Assembly: GCF_018812025.1 (NCBI RefSeq)
Contig: NC_063061.1
Coordinates: forward strand, 32,064,509 to 32,128,508
Reading direction: 5' to 3'
Source: Megalobrama amblycephala
Lineage: Eukaryota; Chordata; Actinopteri; Cypriniformes; Xenocyprididae
DNA: 64,000 nucleotides
The notes under the pieces are model-generated. The model made no database searches and was not told the origin of the DNA. It worked only from the letters and a program-made list of their open reading frames with translations. Position 1 is the first letter of the stretch, and each line of letters begins with the position of its first letter. The translations under genes were made by a program, and so were the position numbers. Below, piece by piece: positions 9,891 to 21,493 of this stretch.

Positions 9891-10599
9891 CAGCAACAGC
9901 AACAGAAGCTTTTCTGCCTCAAAGATATATTTATATTTTGAAAGGGAAATTATGTGTGTAAAGCTAATGCATTGATGTTTGTTATCATACAGAAACAATA
10001 AACTTATGCGCTCTCCCAGTAGTATTCATTGTTTTTTCCAGTGTCCTCATCAGTGCATATCTGTCAAAATGTTTGGTGATAATCATTTTACAGATGTTAT
10101 TATTGCAAAAATCTTAATGGTAGTCACATTGGTAACACAACATAATAAACCTTTATTTTGTATTGTGTTTGAAAACTGTTGAAACTAATGGGCTACTTCA
10201 AGTCAAATGACTCGATGCCAGGGCAACGCTCAGGGAATCATGCAAATATTGAGCCTAATGGTTATAATAATATAAATATTAATCCTACCTCAAACCTCAA
10301 GCATGACTACCTGTAAAGAATAAATGTATGAAAATGTCAGTATGTTGTTTGCCACAACAGGCTAGTTAAATTTGTTTAACGCTGTAAGCTAATAGCATGC
10401 TAATACTTTTGCTAGCTGGCTAATGCTGGCTAAACAAATTGTTAATGCATTTGTATGCTTCAATTCATATTGACTACATTATGAAAATCAAAAAGGAAGT
10501 TTTGACTGACCACCAAATGACTGTTTTGATCAATTTTGTGATTAAAAATGTGACAGGTCAAAGCAGTAGGTTTCTGTCCATTTTAAATCCAAATGAAAG

Positions 10600-10670
<71 letters not shown>

Positions 10671-11436
10671 CTCCGTCCGTCCGCCCATTTCAAGCAGTGT
10701 TGTTAAACTTTTTGTTTGTATGTGGGTCATTGATGAATAAGGTTTTTAAAAGTTAAAAAAAAAAAAAAAAAAAAAAGAAAAAAAAACACAATGGAGTGTT
10801 AACAGCGAGATTTAATGGTTTTTATAATCAATTAACATGAACAAAATCTGTCACCAAAAAAGTCATTCGGTTTAACCAAAATTTTTACCAACATTTTTTG
10901 CATTTTAAAACAATGTTTTACTGAATGACACTTTTGGTTATACCGAATGATGATTTTCAAACAAACAATGCTAACAGGCTGATATCTAGCAAGCTAGCTA
11001 GTTAGCTTACTAGATAGCTAGCAAAAGGACAATCAAATATTTTATATTTAGTACAATTTTTTTTAAATATTACAACATTTTCCATGTTTTATAGCGGTTG
11101 TACTGAATGACCTGAGTATGTAATACCTTACATACTTTGGATGTCATATCTTTGTTTTTTATTTAGGCCTTTGGTCAAAAAATGATCTGTCACATCAATG
11201 ACCCATGTATGTATGTGCATGTGTATGTGTGTATGTATATCTATATATGTATATAGCTCATTCTGTAATGCTACCAAACCTCACATACTTTACATATGTG
11301 TGTAAAGTATTGTACATCTGTGCAATAAATTACTTATGCATGGGTAATTTAATAAATAATAAATTATCTGCTTTTGCATCTGCGGCTTGAATGTGTTCAT
11401 TTTGGCTTCTGAAGTTGAGTACCTTTCAAAATCACA
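9891..11436. other. Flank of copy D plus promoter-like remnant of the next unit
   Basis: 9900-10250 matches 2870-3880 minus the TTAA element. From 10252 to about 11360 is unrelated AT-rich sequence with gctagctag-type palindromic clusters (10390-10440, 10970-11030) and an A-tract at 10755-10785. Homology to the upstream region of copy B (4008-4070: gcttttgcatctg.., ttggcttc.ga..ttgagtacc) resumes at about 11368 and stops at the DIRS boundary. No gene is seen. Confidence 0.6.
10601..10670. repeat. (CTAT)n microsatellite
   Basis: About seventeen CTAT units, ending in ctccgtccgtccg. Confidence 0.97.
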
Positions 11437-11474
11437 GTTCCCTTTCGATACATTCACTCATACTGCGTATGGGG
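11437..11474 (+). repeat. DIRS left inverted terminal repeat
   Basis: It starts gttccctttcgatacattc and ends ctgcgtatgggg. It is complementary to 18484-18521 at 37 of 38 positions. Confidence 0.9.
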
Positions 11475-12205
11475 AAAAGCTCCTTTTTCCTCCTCACGGA
11501 AGCCTTTTTCAATAGCGCAGTGTAACTGCACGTCTATTGGTTCAAAAAAAGAAACTTTTTGAACCAATGACGGCGCGGCGTAGTCGCGCGAGCCTATGGC
11601 GATATAGCGCGCCAACGAGCCCGCCAAATGGGCGTGGCTATAGCTATATAAGCAGGCGTTTCGACATAGAACTCGGTTTTCTCTCCTTCAGCGACGACTG
11701 TACATCCTTCCGTTGTATCCCGCTGAATGCCTTCGCCTCCTGGAACGAGCTCTTTCCGCCGTCGAAGAGGCACTGCAGAAGGACCAGCTGAGACTGCCGA
11801 CTGCAGCAGCGCCGGTGCCCTCGCAGACTGCCGCTCTTGAGCCGCCCGCTTTCCGCCACCGGCCGCCTCTCAGCGAGTCTTCTGCCGCCATCTGGCGAAC
11901 AATATAAAGAGCTATATCCAGCGGTTTTATCCGCCTAAAAGAGCAATTTTTCCGCGGTTTTCACGCCGTTCTATCGCTCTGCGGATCTTCGCTGTCTAGC
12001 AGTTGTAAACCGCGCCGCTCTCGTGCCGCCTTCAGCATCCGAGAGCAGCTCGTCCCCTGCCGTCTCCGCTGGGTGAGTACGAGCTTATCTTTCTATTCTC
12101 GCTGGTGTTTGCTTCAAATGCCGCTCCTCCAAACACGTCATTTGCCCGGTCCGCCCCCCCCCCACTTTCGATCTGATTGAGTGTATTCTCCATATCTCTG
12201 TACGC

Positions 12206-13545
12206 GTCCCTTGCCGGTCCCGCCCCCGCAGGGCTGAGATCTAAAAAAAAAAAAAAAAAATCTATATTTAATTAAAAAATATAATAATATTTAAGATCCT
12301 GCCCAATATTTTCCTAGAAACAATGTTCATACTGAAGGCTATAAAAACAAACATGAATGTTAGTGTAGTATATGCTATAAATTATGTGCAAAAAGGGGCC
12401 AGGCTACATTCTAAAATTGTTCTTTTACAATCTAAAAACAAAATGTTTTTTGAAGCAGAAATTAAATACACTAAACTAAAAATAAAAATAAATAAAAACA
12501 AAAGAACAGACTAATAATTATTAGTATTTTGATTACCCTACAATAGTCACTTTACACAGTTACTGCTATCGTACAAATACACTTAGTTGTAGGTTCGAAA
12601 TTCTACATATGACATAATTATGTTCGCCAACAAAAACAAATTTTCAACAAATATTTTGAGCAAAATGTATTTTACTCAGATTGAACTCCGTCTGTTCGGC
12701 GTGCGGCGGCGCTCGTTCATGGAAGTTTGTGCTTGCTGAAGGCTCGTCCATGCCTGACTGCAAAATGGAAATATTCTCGACTTTCTAACTTTTACAGATG
12801 GAGAATATGTCTGTGAAATGTAAATTATGCACTGAGTAAATTATTAAATGTCACTTCAGCTTAAAAAAAAAATGAATAGAGGTATGTTTGTTTCCACCAA
12901 CCGCTGCACAAGTTAAGGTTACGTATGATGACGAAAGCACGTTAGTGCGAGCCCTCCCGGAACCCATAGAGATTGCATTGCAGTGCCTGCAGTTCGAAAA
13001 AAAAAAAAAAAAAAGTTATTTGAATGGAAGTCTATGGGAGCAGTCGGGGCAAATCTCCGCCAGACTGAAATGCCCAAAAAGAGGCAGTACTCCACAGAGC
13101 GTGACTCGACGCTGATTGGACTATATCCGGGGGCAGAACAAACAGACCAGCAGTGACAGCTAGCATAACTCTGTGGTTGAATGTGATTAAAAATCCGTCC
13201 CTTTCTCACTTTGGTGGTGCGTTGCCCTATTGCCCTAATGAAGAAACCGCCCCTGCATTCAGTTGATGTAGCATATTCTGCCGAGTTGTTTGAATTTTCT
13301 TGACGCGTCGCTTGTCGGGGCCACCCCCGACTCGGGCGGGACTCATGGTGTATATTCTTCTAAGCAGCATAATTCCTGTTTGCTGAGTTTCTCAGCGCAT
13401 TCCTTGCTGGTTCACCCCACAGGCCGCGTTCTTGAGAATAGTGTTCTCACTGAAGACGCATGAGCATTTCCTGGTGTTTTTATAAATGCCAAATCTCTCG
13501 ACGTGCGTCTTGCCGGCCCAGCCCCACAAGCCACGTTCATCGAGG
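12206..13545 (+). repeat. Imperfect repeats in the DIRS 5' region, interrupted
   Basis: Four diverged versions of a motif like acgcgtc(c/g)cttg(c/t)cgg followed by a C-rich ccccgcag/ccccacaag block occur near 12204, 13302, 13398 and 13501. The first is separated from the others by inserted AT-rich sequence (12243-12870) and by 12871-13240, which has an A-tract at 12999-13014. They appear to be the leader-region repeats of the DIRS element; their function is unknown. Confidence 0.5.
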
Positions 13546-13619
13546 ACATACTCTCTCTTGAGAGTGCACTCACTGCTCATTATGGTCAGCTAAGCTTGTT
13601 AAATCATCAAAATCAACAT

Positions 13620-15119
13620 GTATGTTAAACCCTATACCGACTAAGCTATTGAAAGAGATGCTTCCGGAGGTCATAGATCCTCTTCTTAATATTGTTTATT
13701 CATCTTTATCACTAGGATACATACCAAAAACTTTTAAGCTGGCTGTTATTAAACCTCTTATTAAAAAAACCACAACTTGATCCTAGAGAATTAGTCAATT
13801 ACAGGCTGATTTCAAATCTCACTTTTTCTGTCAAAAATACTAGAAAAGGCAGTTTCATCACAACTATGTTCCTTTTTAGAAAGAAATAGTATCTGTGAGG
13901 ATTTCCAGTCAGGATTTAGACCGTACCATAGTACTGAGACTGCTCTCATTAGAGTTACTAATGATTTGCTCTTATCAGATCGTGGTTGTATCTCTCTATT
14001 AGTGTTACTGGATATTAGTGCTGCATTTGACACTATTGATCACAATATTCTTCTAAATAGACTCAAACTATGTTGGCATTAGTGGAATTGCATTGGCATG
14101 GTTCAAATCATACTTATCTGACCGTTATCAGTTTGTAGTAGTAAACAATGAGATGCCATATCAATCACAAGTTAAATATGGAGTACCGCAAGGCTCAGTA
14201 CTAGGACTATTGCTTTTCACTCTGTACATGCTACCCTTGTGAGATATCATTAGGAAGCATGGCGTTAGTTTTCATTGTTACGCTGATGATACTCAGCTCT
14301 ATATTTCTTCACGCCCTGACGAAACTTACCAATTCGTTAAATTAACAGAATGTATAGCTGATATAAAAAACTGGATGACCAGTAATTTCCTACTACTAAA
14401 TTCAGAAAAAACAAGAGATTCTAATTTTTAGACCGAAAACTACTTCACGCAATAACCTAGAATACTGTCTAACACATGATGGCTGCTCTGTTAAGTCTTC
14501 ATCAGTTAAGAACCTGGGTGTGCTCTTTGATACCAATCTTTCATTTGCAGGCCATATGACTAGCATCTGCAAAACTGCATTCATCCATCTTAAAAATATA
14601 TCTAAACTACGTCATATGCTCTCAAAGAAAAATGCAGAACAGTTAGTTCATGCGTTCATGACATCAAGGCTAGATTACTGTAACGCTCTACTGGGTGGTT
14701 GTTCCTCCCGCTTGATAGATAAACTACAGCTCGTACAAAACGCAGCAGCTAGAGTTCTTACTAGAACTAGGAAGTATGACCATATTAGCCCAGTTCTGTC
14801 ATCACTGCATTGGCTTCCTGTTAAACATCGTATAGATTTTAAAATCTTGCTAATTACACACAAAGCACTTAATGGTTTAGCTCCCCAGTACCTGAGCGAG
14901 CTATTAAATCATTATAATCCTTCACGTTTATTGCGATCTCTGAATTCAGGCCAGCTGACAATACCTAGAATATCAAAATCAACCGCAGGCGGTAGATCCT
15001 TCTCCTACTTGGCACCCAAACTCTGGAACAATCTTCCTAACATTGTTCGGGATGCAGACACACTCTGTCAGTTTAAATCTAGACTAAAAACACATCTCTT
15101 TAACCTGGCATACACATAA
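13620..15119 (+). pseudogene. LINE reverse transcriptase, frameshifted
   Basis: Landmarks are in order: SLGYIPKTFKLAVIKPL, a fingers motif near [22 protein letters not shown], the first catalytic Asp in [14 protein letters not shown] (about 14010), the YADD box in CYADDTQLYIS (about 14278-14310), then LLLNSEKT. From 14520 to 15119 the frame is open for about 199 codons and covers the C-terminal segment (NLGVLFDTNLSF, SRLDYCNALLGG, LQLVQNAAARVLT, LHWLPVKHRI, APKLWNNLP). At least three frame changes interrupt 13620-14520, so no full protein is made. The motifs fit the L2/CR1/Rex group; the exact clade needs a tree. Confidence 0.85.
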
Positions 15120-15314
15120 CACATTATCAATTTATATTTTCAAATCCGTTAAAGGATTTTATTAGGCTGCATGAATTAGGTCAGCCGGAACCGGGAACAC
15201 TTCCTATAACACCAGATGTACTTGTTACATCAGAAAAAGATTGGCATCTACGCTAATATTAGTCTTTCTGTTTATCCCGAGGTTTACCGTAGTCAACCGG
15301 CTCCAGGCCGGTAA

Positions 15315-15735
15315 GTATCAGCAGAGATCGAGTCGACTAAATCATCCATTGTGAAGACATCATCAACACGACAGCCAGTGGCACAGTTCCTCAACAGACC
15401 GACCATACCGGCGTGATGAATACGATCCTCAACTGGACACGACCACAACGCAGCCCTGATGTATCAGCAGACATCGAGTCAACTAGAGCATCCATTGTGA
15501 AGGCCTCATCGACACGACAGCCAGTGCCACGGTTCCTCAACAAACCATCCATACCGGCGTGATGAATATGATCCTCAATTGGACACAACCACAACGCAGC
15601 CCTGAAGTATCAGCAGAGATCGAGTCAACTAGATCATCCACTATGAAGGCCTCATCGACACGACAGCCAGTAGCACAGTTCCTCAACAAACCGCCCATAC
15701 CGGCGTGATTAATACGATCCTCAACTGGATGGAAC
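15315..15735 (+). repeat. 146 bp tandem repeat in the LINE 3'-UTR, ~2.9 copies
   Basis: Copies begin with gtatcagcagagatcgagtc at 15315, 15461 and 15607. Each holds tcgacacgacagccagtg and accggcgtgat(g/t)aatacgatcc. The period is 146 bp, and the third copy runs into the LINE tail. Confidence 0.9.
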
Positions 15736-15906
15736 TGAAATAAATACTTTGATTGTTGCGATCCTATCAGACTTATGATAGCAACCTGATTCGTAACAAA
15801 GCACTGTTCGCCAGAGGAGAACTGGTCCCCCGACTAAGCCTGGCTTATCCCAAGGTTTTTTATTTCTCCATTTTAACACCTATTTGCCACTTGTTTGTTG
15901 TTGCCC

Positions 15907-17100
15907 GAAGACCCCTGCGCTTCAGCGGTGTGGTTCCCACTTCAGTAAACCGGACGACGCTCACGTCCTCCATGCCGAAGTGATATCTCTGTTAAAGAAG
16001 GAAGCCATAGGAATCGTTCCCCTTTCAGAGAGCGAGTCAGGTTTCTACAGCCGTCACTTCCTCATCCCTAAGAAAGATGGCGGTTGCAGACCCATCTTAG
16101 ATCTCAGACTTCTGAACCACTCCCTCATGAGATGGAAGTTCAGAATGTTAACGTTGAAGCAGATCCTCACCCAGATTTGTCCTGAGGACTGTTTCTTTTT
16201 GCTGGATCTGAAAGATGCTTCCTTTCACATCCAGATAGCCCCCCCCCCCACCCCATCACAGGTGATTCTTGAGATTCGCCTTTGAAGGAGTGGCTTATCA
16301 ATAAACAGCCTTCCCTTCAGGCTGTCACTAGCTCCCCGCACTTTTATGAAGTGCATGAACACGGTGCTTTCCCCTCTGAGACGGATGGGAATCCGGGTTC
16401 TGAATCATCTCGATGATTGGCTCATACTGGCCCAATCTCGAACTGAGCTAGAACACCACAGATATGTGCTCCTCAGCCACTTACAGTGCCTGGGACTCAG
16501 GGTCAAATTTGCCAAGAGCTCACTGCTCCCCAGCCAACGTATCACATTCCTGGGCGCAGTTTTTGACTCTGTCCACATGAGGGCTGTAGTCTTGCCAAAG
16601 CATGCCCTGGCAATTCAGAAGCTCACGGCATCTGCCAGGAACAAGCCCGTTAACCTCTGAAGTTCTTCCAGAGGATGCACAGCCCTGAAACCTTGGATGA
16701 ACCCCAGCTGGTTCAGCCGTGGAGTTCTCCTGCAGGCAGTGTCCAGAAGACGGTGCTCTCAACAGATGCCTCCAACCTGGCCTTCGGCTTGTGGTCTCAC
16801 GAGGAAAGCCATCTCCACATCAACTGCCTTAAGATGCTGGCAGTAGAACGAGCCCTTCTCTCGTTCAAGATATTCCTGGACGGATGCCACTTTTAGTCCT
16901 GTCGGACAGCATGACGATGGTGTCTTACATAAATCATCAAGGGGGCCTATTGTCCAGCCGCTTATGCGCTCTGGCGAAGCGCCTCTTTGAATGGGCAGCA
17001 CCCAGGCTGCGGTCGCTCAGGGCCACGCACATACCTGGGAGCAGATATGATATCTCAGAGCAATATCCCCTCAGACGAGTGGACGCTCCACCCCCAGACG
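15907..17100 (+). pseudogene. DIRS reverse transcriptase / RNase H, broken
   Basis: The reverse transcriptase begins around SGFYSRHFLIPKKDGGCRPI and carries LDLKDASFHI with the first catalytic Asp. Its frame breaks at a nine-C tract (about 16240). It resumes with FMKCMNTVLSPLRRMGIRVLN and the HLDDWLI active-site box near 16410, then FAKSSLLPSQRITFLGA. After a stop at about 16658 an internal deletion leads into an RNase H-like segment (STDASNLAFGLWS, HINCLKMLAVERAL, SDSMTMVSYINHQGG). DIRS enzymes typically show LDD rather than YVDD, consistent with this call. Not functional. Confidence 0.8.
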
Positions 17101-18463
17101 GTTCGCAGGATCTGGGAGGTCTTCGGGTAGGCAGAAGTCAACCTCTTCGCCTCGGAAGACAACTCTCACTGCCCAACTTCTTAAAGGAGATGGATGCGCT
17201 GGCCCACGACTGGCCAGGCTCCTCCTTTACGCCTCTGGAGAACCCAGATTTGGTCTTCGGAGCTGTTCAGGCTTTCCACGAAAGCCCTGTGGCCAATTCC
17301 CCTGAGACGGGACCTCCTCTCTCAGGCGAACGGTACAATCTGGCACACCCAGCCAGAATTGTGGGCTCTGCACCTCTGGTTCCTCGATGGGAGCAGATAG
17401 ACCTCCCCGGGAACATACTACACACCATTTCTCAGGCTAGAGCCCCGTCTACGAGACGCCTCTACGCCCAGAAATGGTTGGTCTTCATTGACTAGTGCGC
17501 AGCACGCAATGTTGACCCTGTGGAGAGTGATGTATCTCTGATACTGTCTTTTCTCCAAGAGCGGCTGGATAAGAGTCTCATGCCCGCCATGCTTAAGGTG
17601 TATGTAGCAGCCATTGGAGCGTTCCACGCTCCCAGTGCTGGCCAGACAGTGGGAAGAAACAGCCTTATTGTGCGTTTCCTGAGAGGTGCTAGGCGGATGA
17701 ATCCCCCTCGACCATTCACTGTTCCCACCTAGGACCTTTCTGCGGTCCTTTCAGCCCTCATAGGTCCTCCTTTGAACCGCTGCGGTCAGCTGACCTTCGG
17801 CCCTTGACGCTCAAACCGCTCTGCTACTAGCGTTAGCATCGGTGAAGTGCGTTGGCGACCTGCAGGCCCTCTCCGTGAGCCCTGCATGCCTTGAGTTCGG
17901 GCCCAACGATTCAAGTCATTCTGAAACCCAGGCACGGCTCAGCGCTACCTCCTTCCTCGGACGAGTGAGAGATGGGATTGCTCTGCCCCATCAGGGCATT
18001 GAGGACCTATGTTGAGCGGTCTGAACCGTTTAGGCAGTCTGACCAGCTCTTTGTCTGCTTTGGCGGCTCCGGTCTCAAAGCAACGCCTCTCGTGTTGGAT
18101 AGTCGACGCGATCACTCTGTTACTCCTTTATGGGCCTGAATTGCCCAATAAGAGTAAAACACACTCCACTAGAGGTATGGCCTCTTCGTGGGCGTGGTCT
18201 AATGGTGTTTCACTCAAAGACACCTGTGAGGCGGCCTGCTGGTCCTCACCGTCCACTTGTGTCAGGTTGTACAACTTGGATGTTCCGACCTTGCATCCTC
18301 TCGGTGTGACACAACGACCTTGCTCGAGCTCCGTCATCGCATCTCTGTCAGGGAATTCTTTCCCTCTCCAGTGTAACATAAGGGTTCGACGGCCCCTGGC
18401 CCCTCATGTATCTGTTGGGCCCCTAGGCGCCCAAAATATGTTTTTGTCGTTCCCTGTCGTGGC
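17101..18463 (+). pseudogene. DIRS tyrosine recombinase, broken
   Basis: The N-terminal core-binding part reads RAPSTRRLYAQKWLVF, a stop, then SLILSFLQERLDKSLMPAMLKVYVAAI (17520-17640). The first catalytic region reads SVKCVGDLQALSV near 17850, where DIRS recombinases generally have Arg in place of Cys. The C-terminal part (from 18009) has the HSTR box (His..Arg) with SSWAW, and LYNLDV with the candidate nucleophile Tyr near 18275. Several stops and frame changes lie between. The recombinase would integrate the circular cDNA intermediate; this copy cannot. Confidence 0.75.
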
Positions 18464-18483
18464 ATGGCATGATTGTATTCGTT

Positions 18484-18521
18484 CCCCATACGCAGTATGA
18501 GTGAATTTATCGAAAGGGAAC
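18484..18521 (-). repeat. DIRS right inverted terminal repeat
   Basis: It runs ccccatacgcagtatgagtg to atcgaaagggaac. One mismatch (t for g) distinguishes it from the complement of 11437-11474. Confidence 0.9.
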
Positions 18522-20025
18522 GTACTCAGACCGCTGAAAAGATGGGTCTTGGTCCGCTTCTAAACGAACTCTGGTGTGGTTCGAATGATATATGAACGCA
18601 ACACAGACCAAAGACATGTAAACAAACCAAAAATGGGAAGACGAGACCCTAAAAAGGACAGAATCCTCACACATTTCGGTTTTTCTTGTCACAGTCACGA
18701 GTTTGCCCACGACAGGCATCAGATGCGCGTCTCCACGCAGCAGATTGTGTGTGACGGATGGATTCCCGCCGCTGTTTTGACTACTTTACTCATTTTATAA
18801 GCTCTTCACGAGTTCCCAGTTAGCCAAAACACCATCACATGCAGGCTGCACACATACAATGAGCGCATTTACCTCAGCACAAAGCATTGGCCCTGTCCCA
18901 AATGGCGCACTTCATGTGGACTTTCGGTCTCGTGGACTTAAATTGCGCATGCTCGCCGAGTCTACGAGTCCATAGGCCGTCCCATTCAGCATTTTAATGC
19001 TCTGAAGTGTGCTCAGCAGTGCCCCCTTTGTACCCTTGAAGCGGTCTTCCTACCCAGGAATCCTTGCGAACTTTAACTACCCAGGAATCCTTGCGAAATG
19101 CCAATCAGACAACGGAGATTTCGCTCAAGAGCAATTGATGACATGGCTGAGAAAAAAATATTTAAGTGTAGGTATCATTACATTTTTTTATGACCTAGGT
19201 GTACATTTTACCAGTTGTTATCTACAGTTTATACAAACATTATGGTCATCGACCAGTGGTTGATATCTCAAACATTATAATAGCGCATTGAATAATACGA
19301 TCGCATTATGATTCATTAAATAAGTAGAACCGAATGTCAGGGCTTTACTGAGTCGTATGTAAACCTAGTATTTATATTTAAACCTGTAAATTCATCTGAA
19401 ACTCACGCACATGTTTATTATGTGTTAAAATTGTAATTAGTTCAAATGGAACATTATGTATTATTACAACTGTATACATTATTTAAATAAGTATGTATAT
19501 ATTGTCTAATGCCCAGGTGGCATAAGCAAAAGCAGGCTGTGTAGTTGACATGGAGATAATATTTTGCAAAAGAAAAGAAACCTGTTCTCGATGCTAAATA
19601 TTATCCCCGAACCTGCAGCTCCTGTCAAAAAACAACCAGACCGTTATTTCCGGCGTGACGATCGAGTCTGTCCCAAAAATACCTCTGAATGCGCCCTAGT
19701 GGATTCGTGCCAAGGGCCCTATAGGTCTGCACTACATGACGTCACCAAAGTGTGGACTCTGAGGAAGTCCACAAATCTGGAGTGTGCCATTTGGGACAGG
19801 GCCAATGTTTTGGATGTTCGGTAAGATCCGTCTAAAAATAGGCAATACGTCATAAAATCTGACCAATCAGGTTGTGAATGTATCCCTATGCCTTGAGGTT
19901 CGGTGATAAAATTGTCAATCTGAACGCTAATCGGACCAGGACTAAATGTTTTTTTTTCTTCTTCTTTGGTCCGGACCAAATGAACCAAATGAACCGAACT
20001 ACAAGTGTGAATGCACCCTTAATTG
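18522..20025. mobile_element. Decayed DNA-transposon derivative hosting another element
   Basis: The right end reads ggtccggaccaaatgaacc.. aagtgtgaatgcaccctt. The left end near 18540 has a related but diverged form (ggtcttggtccgc.. ggttcgaatgatatatgaac) and lies flush with the DIRS terminus. A second element is nested inside (18888-19804). No transposase is seen. The superfamily is not assigned. Confidence 0.5.
18888..19804. mobile_element. 917 bp non-autonomous PIF/Harbinger- or ISL2EU-type element
   Basis: Inverted ends TGGCCCTGTCCCAAATGG and its complement are flanked by AT on both sides (18886-18887, 19805-19806). Its interior (about 19068-19610) is a near copy of 45332-45872, the sequence just upstream of the Myb-like gene of the Harbinger element at 45-47 kb. 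It therefore looks like an internal deletion derivative of that family that kept the promoter side and lost both genes. The AT target duplication is the ISL2EU signature; the assignment is inference. Confidence 0.65.
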
Positions 20026-20358
20026 GAGTCATTTTCTTTTATTGTGCTGTGTGATATATAACAATGGCATTGTTTGTATTAGTCATATTTTAAGTGTTAT
20101 GGGGTAATTAGATTATTAAATAAAATTAGGCAGCTCTATTTTTTCATTGCACAGAAGTAACTTAAAAAAAAAAAACTTATCATTAGCATTACTCAATGAG
20201 AATAAATGTACCTTCATAACATATCAAATTGTTGTGATTCAATAAATGTCTATGTCAGACCACTAATTATAACCTTTGTACATTTAATGTTGTGTTTTTG
20301 TTTTTGTTTTTTTTTGTTTTTTTGTTTGTTTGTTTTTTTTTCAGTTTTTGTTTTTTAG
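20026..20358 (+). other. Remnant of the 5'-UTR intron of GPCR copy E
   Basis: 20030-20110 resembles the intron of copy B (4215-4300), including ttattctattgtg-like and gtgttatggggtaa motifs. The acceptor is tttttgttttttag at 20358. The promoter and exon 1 that should precede it are missing; the related upstream sequence lies at about 11368-11430, on the far side of the transposons. Confidence 0.55.
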
Positions 20359-20402
20359 ATCAGAATCCTTTATTTAGGAGTACGAAGGTAAAATAGGAGA
20401 AC

Positions 20403-21236
20403 ATGAATAACTGCAGTGAACTTCACCATACATGAAGCATCCACCAACCTCACAACATCTGCATTTTCTGGAAAAGGCATGCTAGAAATGTATGTGTCAA
20501 GCTTCCAATTCATGTTTAATCCTCTTGCCAACTCCTGTGTTATATTTGTTCATCATCACAGGATGTGGAGTTGCATCAGAGATCTTCAACCTCAATTTCT
20601 CTGTTTGTGAGATCATGTTCTCTCTGAGTTCTTTTTTATGTGTATTGATAAAGGACCTGATGTTCACACCATTACCAAAGCTTTCACAGGACTAGCCTTC
20701 ACTGGTTATCCTCAGTTTCAGTGTCTGATGTGTGTTGTTGAGCGTTACCTGGCAGTGGTTCATCCTGTAACCTTTCTGAAGTTCAAACCTCTCAGATATA
20801 GAGTGATCTGCTGCACTGCTGCCAAGGATAATCACTCTCAGATTCTGTTTTTCCTCCATGTTTAGTTTAATGTTAAAGTGGTTTACTATATATTCATTGT
20901 TTTACTCTATGGAGTTGGTATTTTTCCTCTCCATCCAGTTGTTCTGCTGTGTGGCTGTTCTCAGAGCTCTGAAGAAGTCAGGACCAGGAGCGAGCGGGGC
21001 TGAGAGAGAGGTGAAAAACCCTTTAAAGAAAAGAGCATTTTACCTTATTCTGATTACTACAGTGAGCATGGTTATCATGCATGTGTCATATACTATTAGT
21101 GGAGTCTTTACTGCTCTGACACAATATTTTCCAGCACTAACTTATTAGTTTTATTAGTTTTATGCTGGCTGGACTTGTGCAGCCTTTTCTTTATCTGCAC
21201 TGGACTGGAAAACTCTTTTGCCTCTATTCATCATAA
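20403..21236 (+). pseudogene. GPCR-like pseudogene (copy E)
   Basis: It is homologous to copy B along its full length. ATG 20403 is followed by a 2 nt deletion relative to copy B, so the NFTIHEASTNLTTS segment is out of frame. Further frame changes fall near 20555 (before the TM2 segment VASEIFNLNFSVCEIMF), near 20690 (TM3) and near 20820 (TM4, ICCTAAKDNHSQ). A Val codon is inserted in CVVERYLAVVHP. The third loop (LKKSGPGASGAEREVKN) and TM6 (VIMHVSYT) are readable, a stop follows at 21148, and TM7 (..LYLHWTGKLF) is beyond it. Not functional. Confidence 0.9.
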
Positions 21237-21418
21237 AACCTGAAATGGAGTTCAGTCTAATCCTTTTCACCACTTGGTATATTACTGTACATGCTCTTAG
21301 AAATAAAGGAAAAAATAAAGAGAATTATGTGATTTCATGTTGTTTAATTTTACTTTTTCAATGCATTTAATAGCCTAGCTTCAATCAGACATGTTAATTA
21401 TAACAACCCTATATATAC

Positions 21419-21493
<75 letters not shown>

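Larger units (their letters stand above)
13590..15906 (+). mobile_element. 5'-truncated L2/CR1-type LINE inserted in the DIRS element
   Basis: It contains a non-LTR reverse transcriptase followed by a 3'-UTR with tandem repeats. The tail (tatgatagcaacctgattcg.. gccagaggagaactggtccc.. ctccattttaacacct) has a second copy in reverse orientation at about 42995-43330, which supports a dispersed LINE 3' end. The 5' end is truncated, as usual for LINEs. DIRS sequence continues on both sides. Confidence 0.8.
11437..18521 (+). mobile_element. DIRS-type tyrosine-recombinase retrotransposon, 7.1 kb, decayed
   Basis: It is bounded by inverted terminal repeats of 38 bp (11437-11474 and 18484-18521) differing at one base. 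Inside, on the plus strand, lie a reverse transcriptase/RNase H region and then a tyrosine recombinase, the order and terminal structure known for DIRS1-like elements. It lacks the direct LTRs of Ty3 or Ty1 elements. The coding frames are broken in several places, and a LINE (about 13590-15906) plus AT-rich DNA (12243-13240) are inserted in its 5' half, so it is immobile. Near-identical terminal repeats with decayed genes suggest the ends are not very old. It sits in the 5' region of GPCR copy E. Confidence 0.88.

Noticed and set aside
11537..11907. Overlapping GC-rich open frames at the DIRS left end
   Set aside because: Several frames on both strands are open at once. They lie in the DIRS leader just after the terminal repeat; a gag-like protein cannot be recognised.
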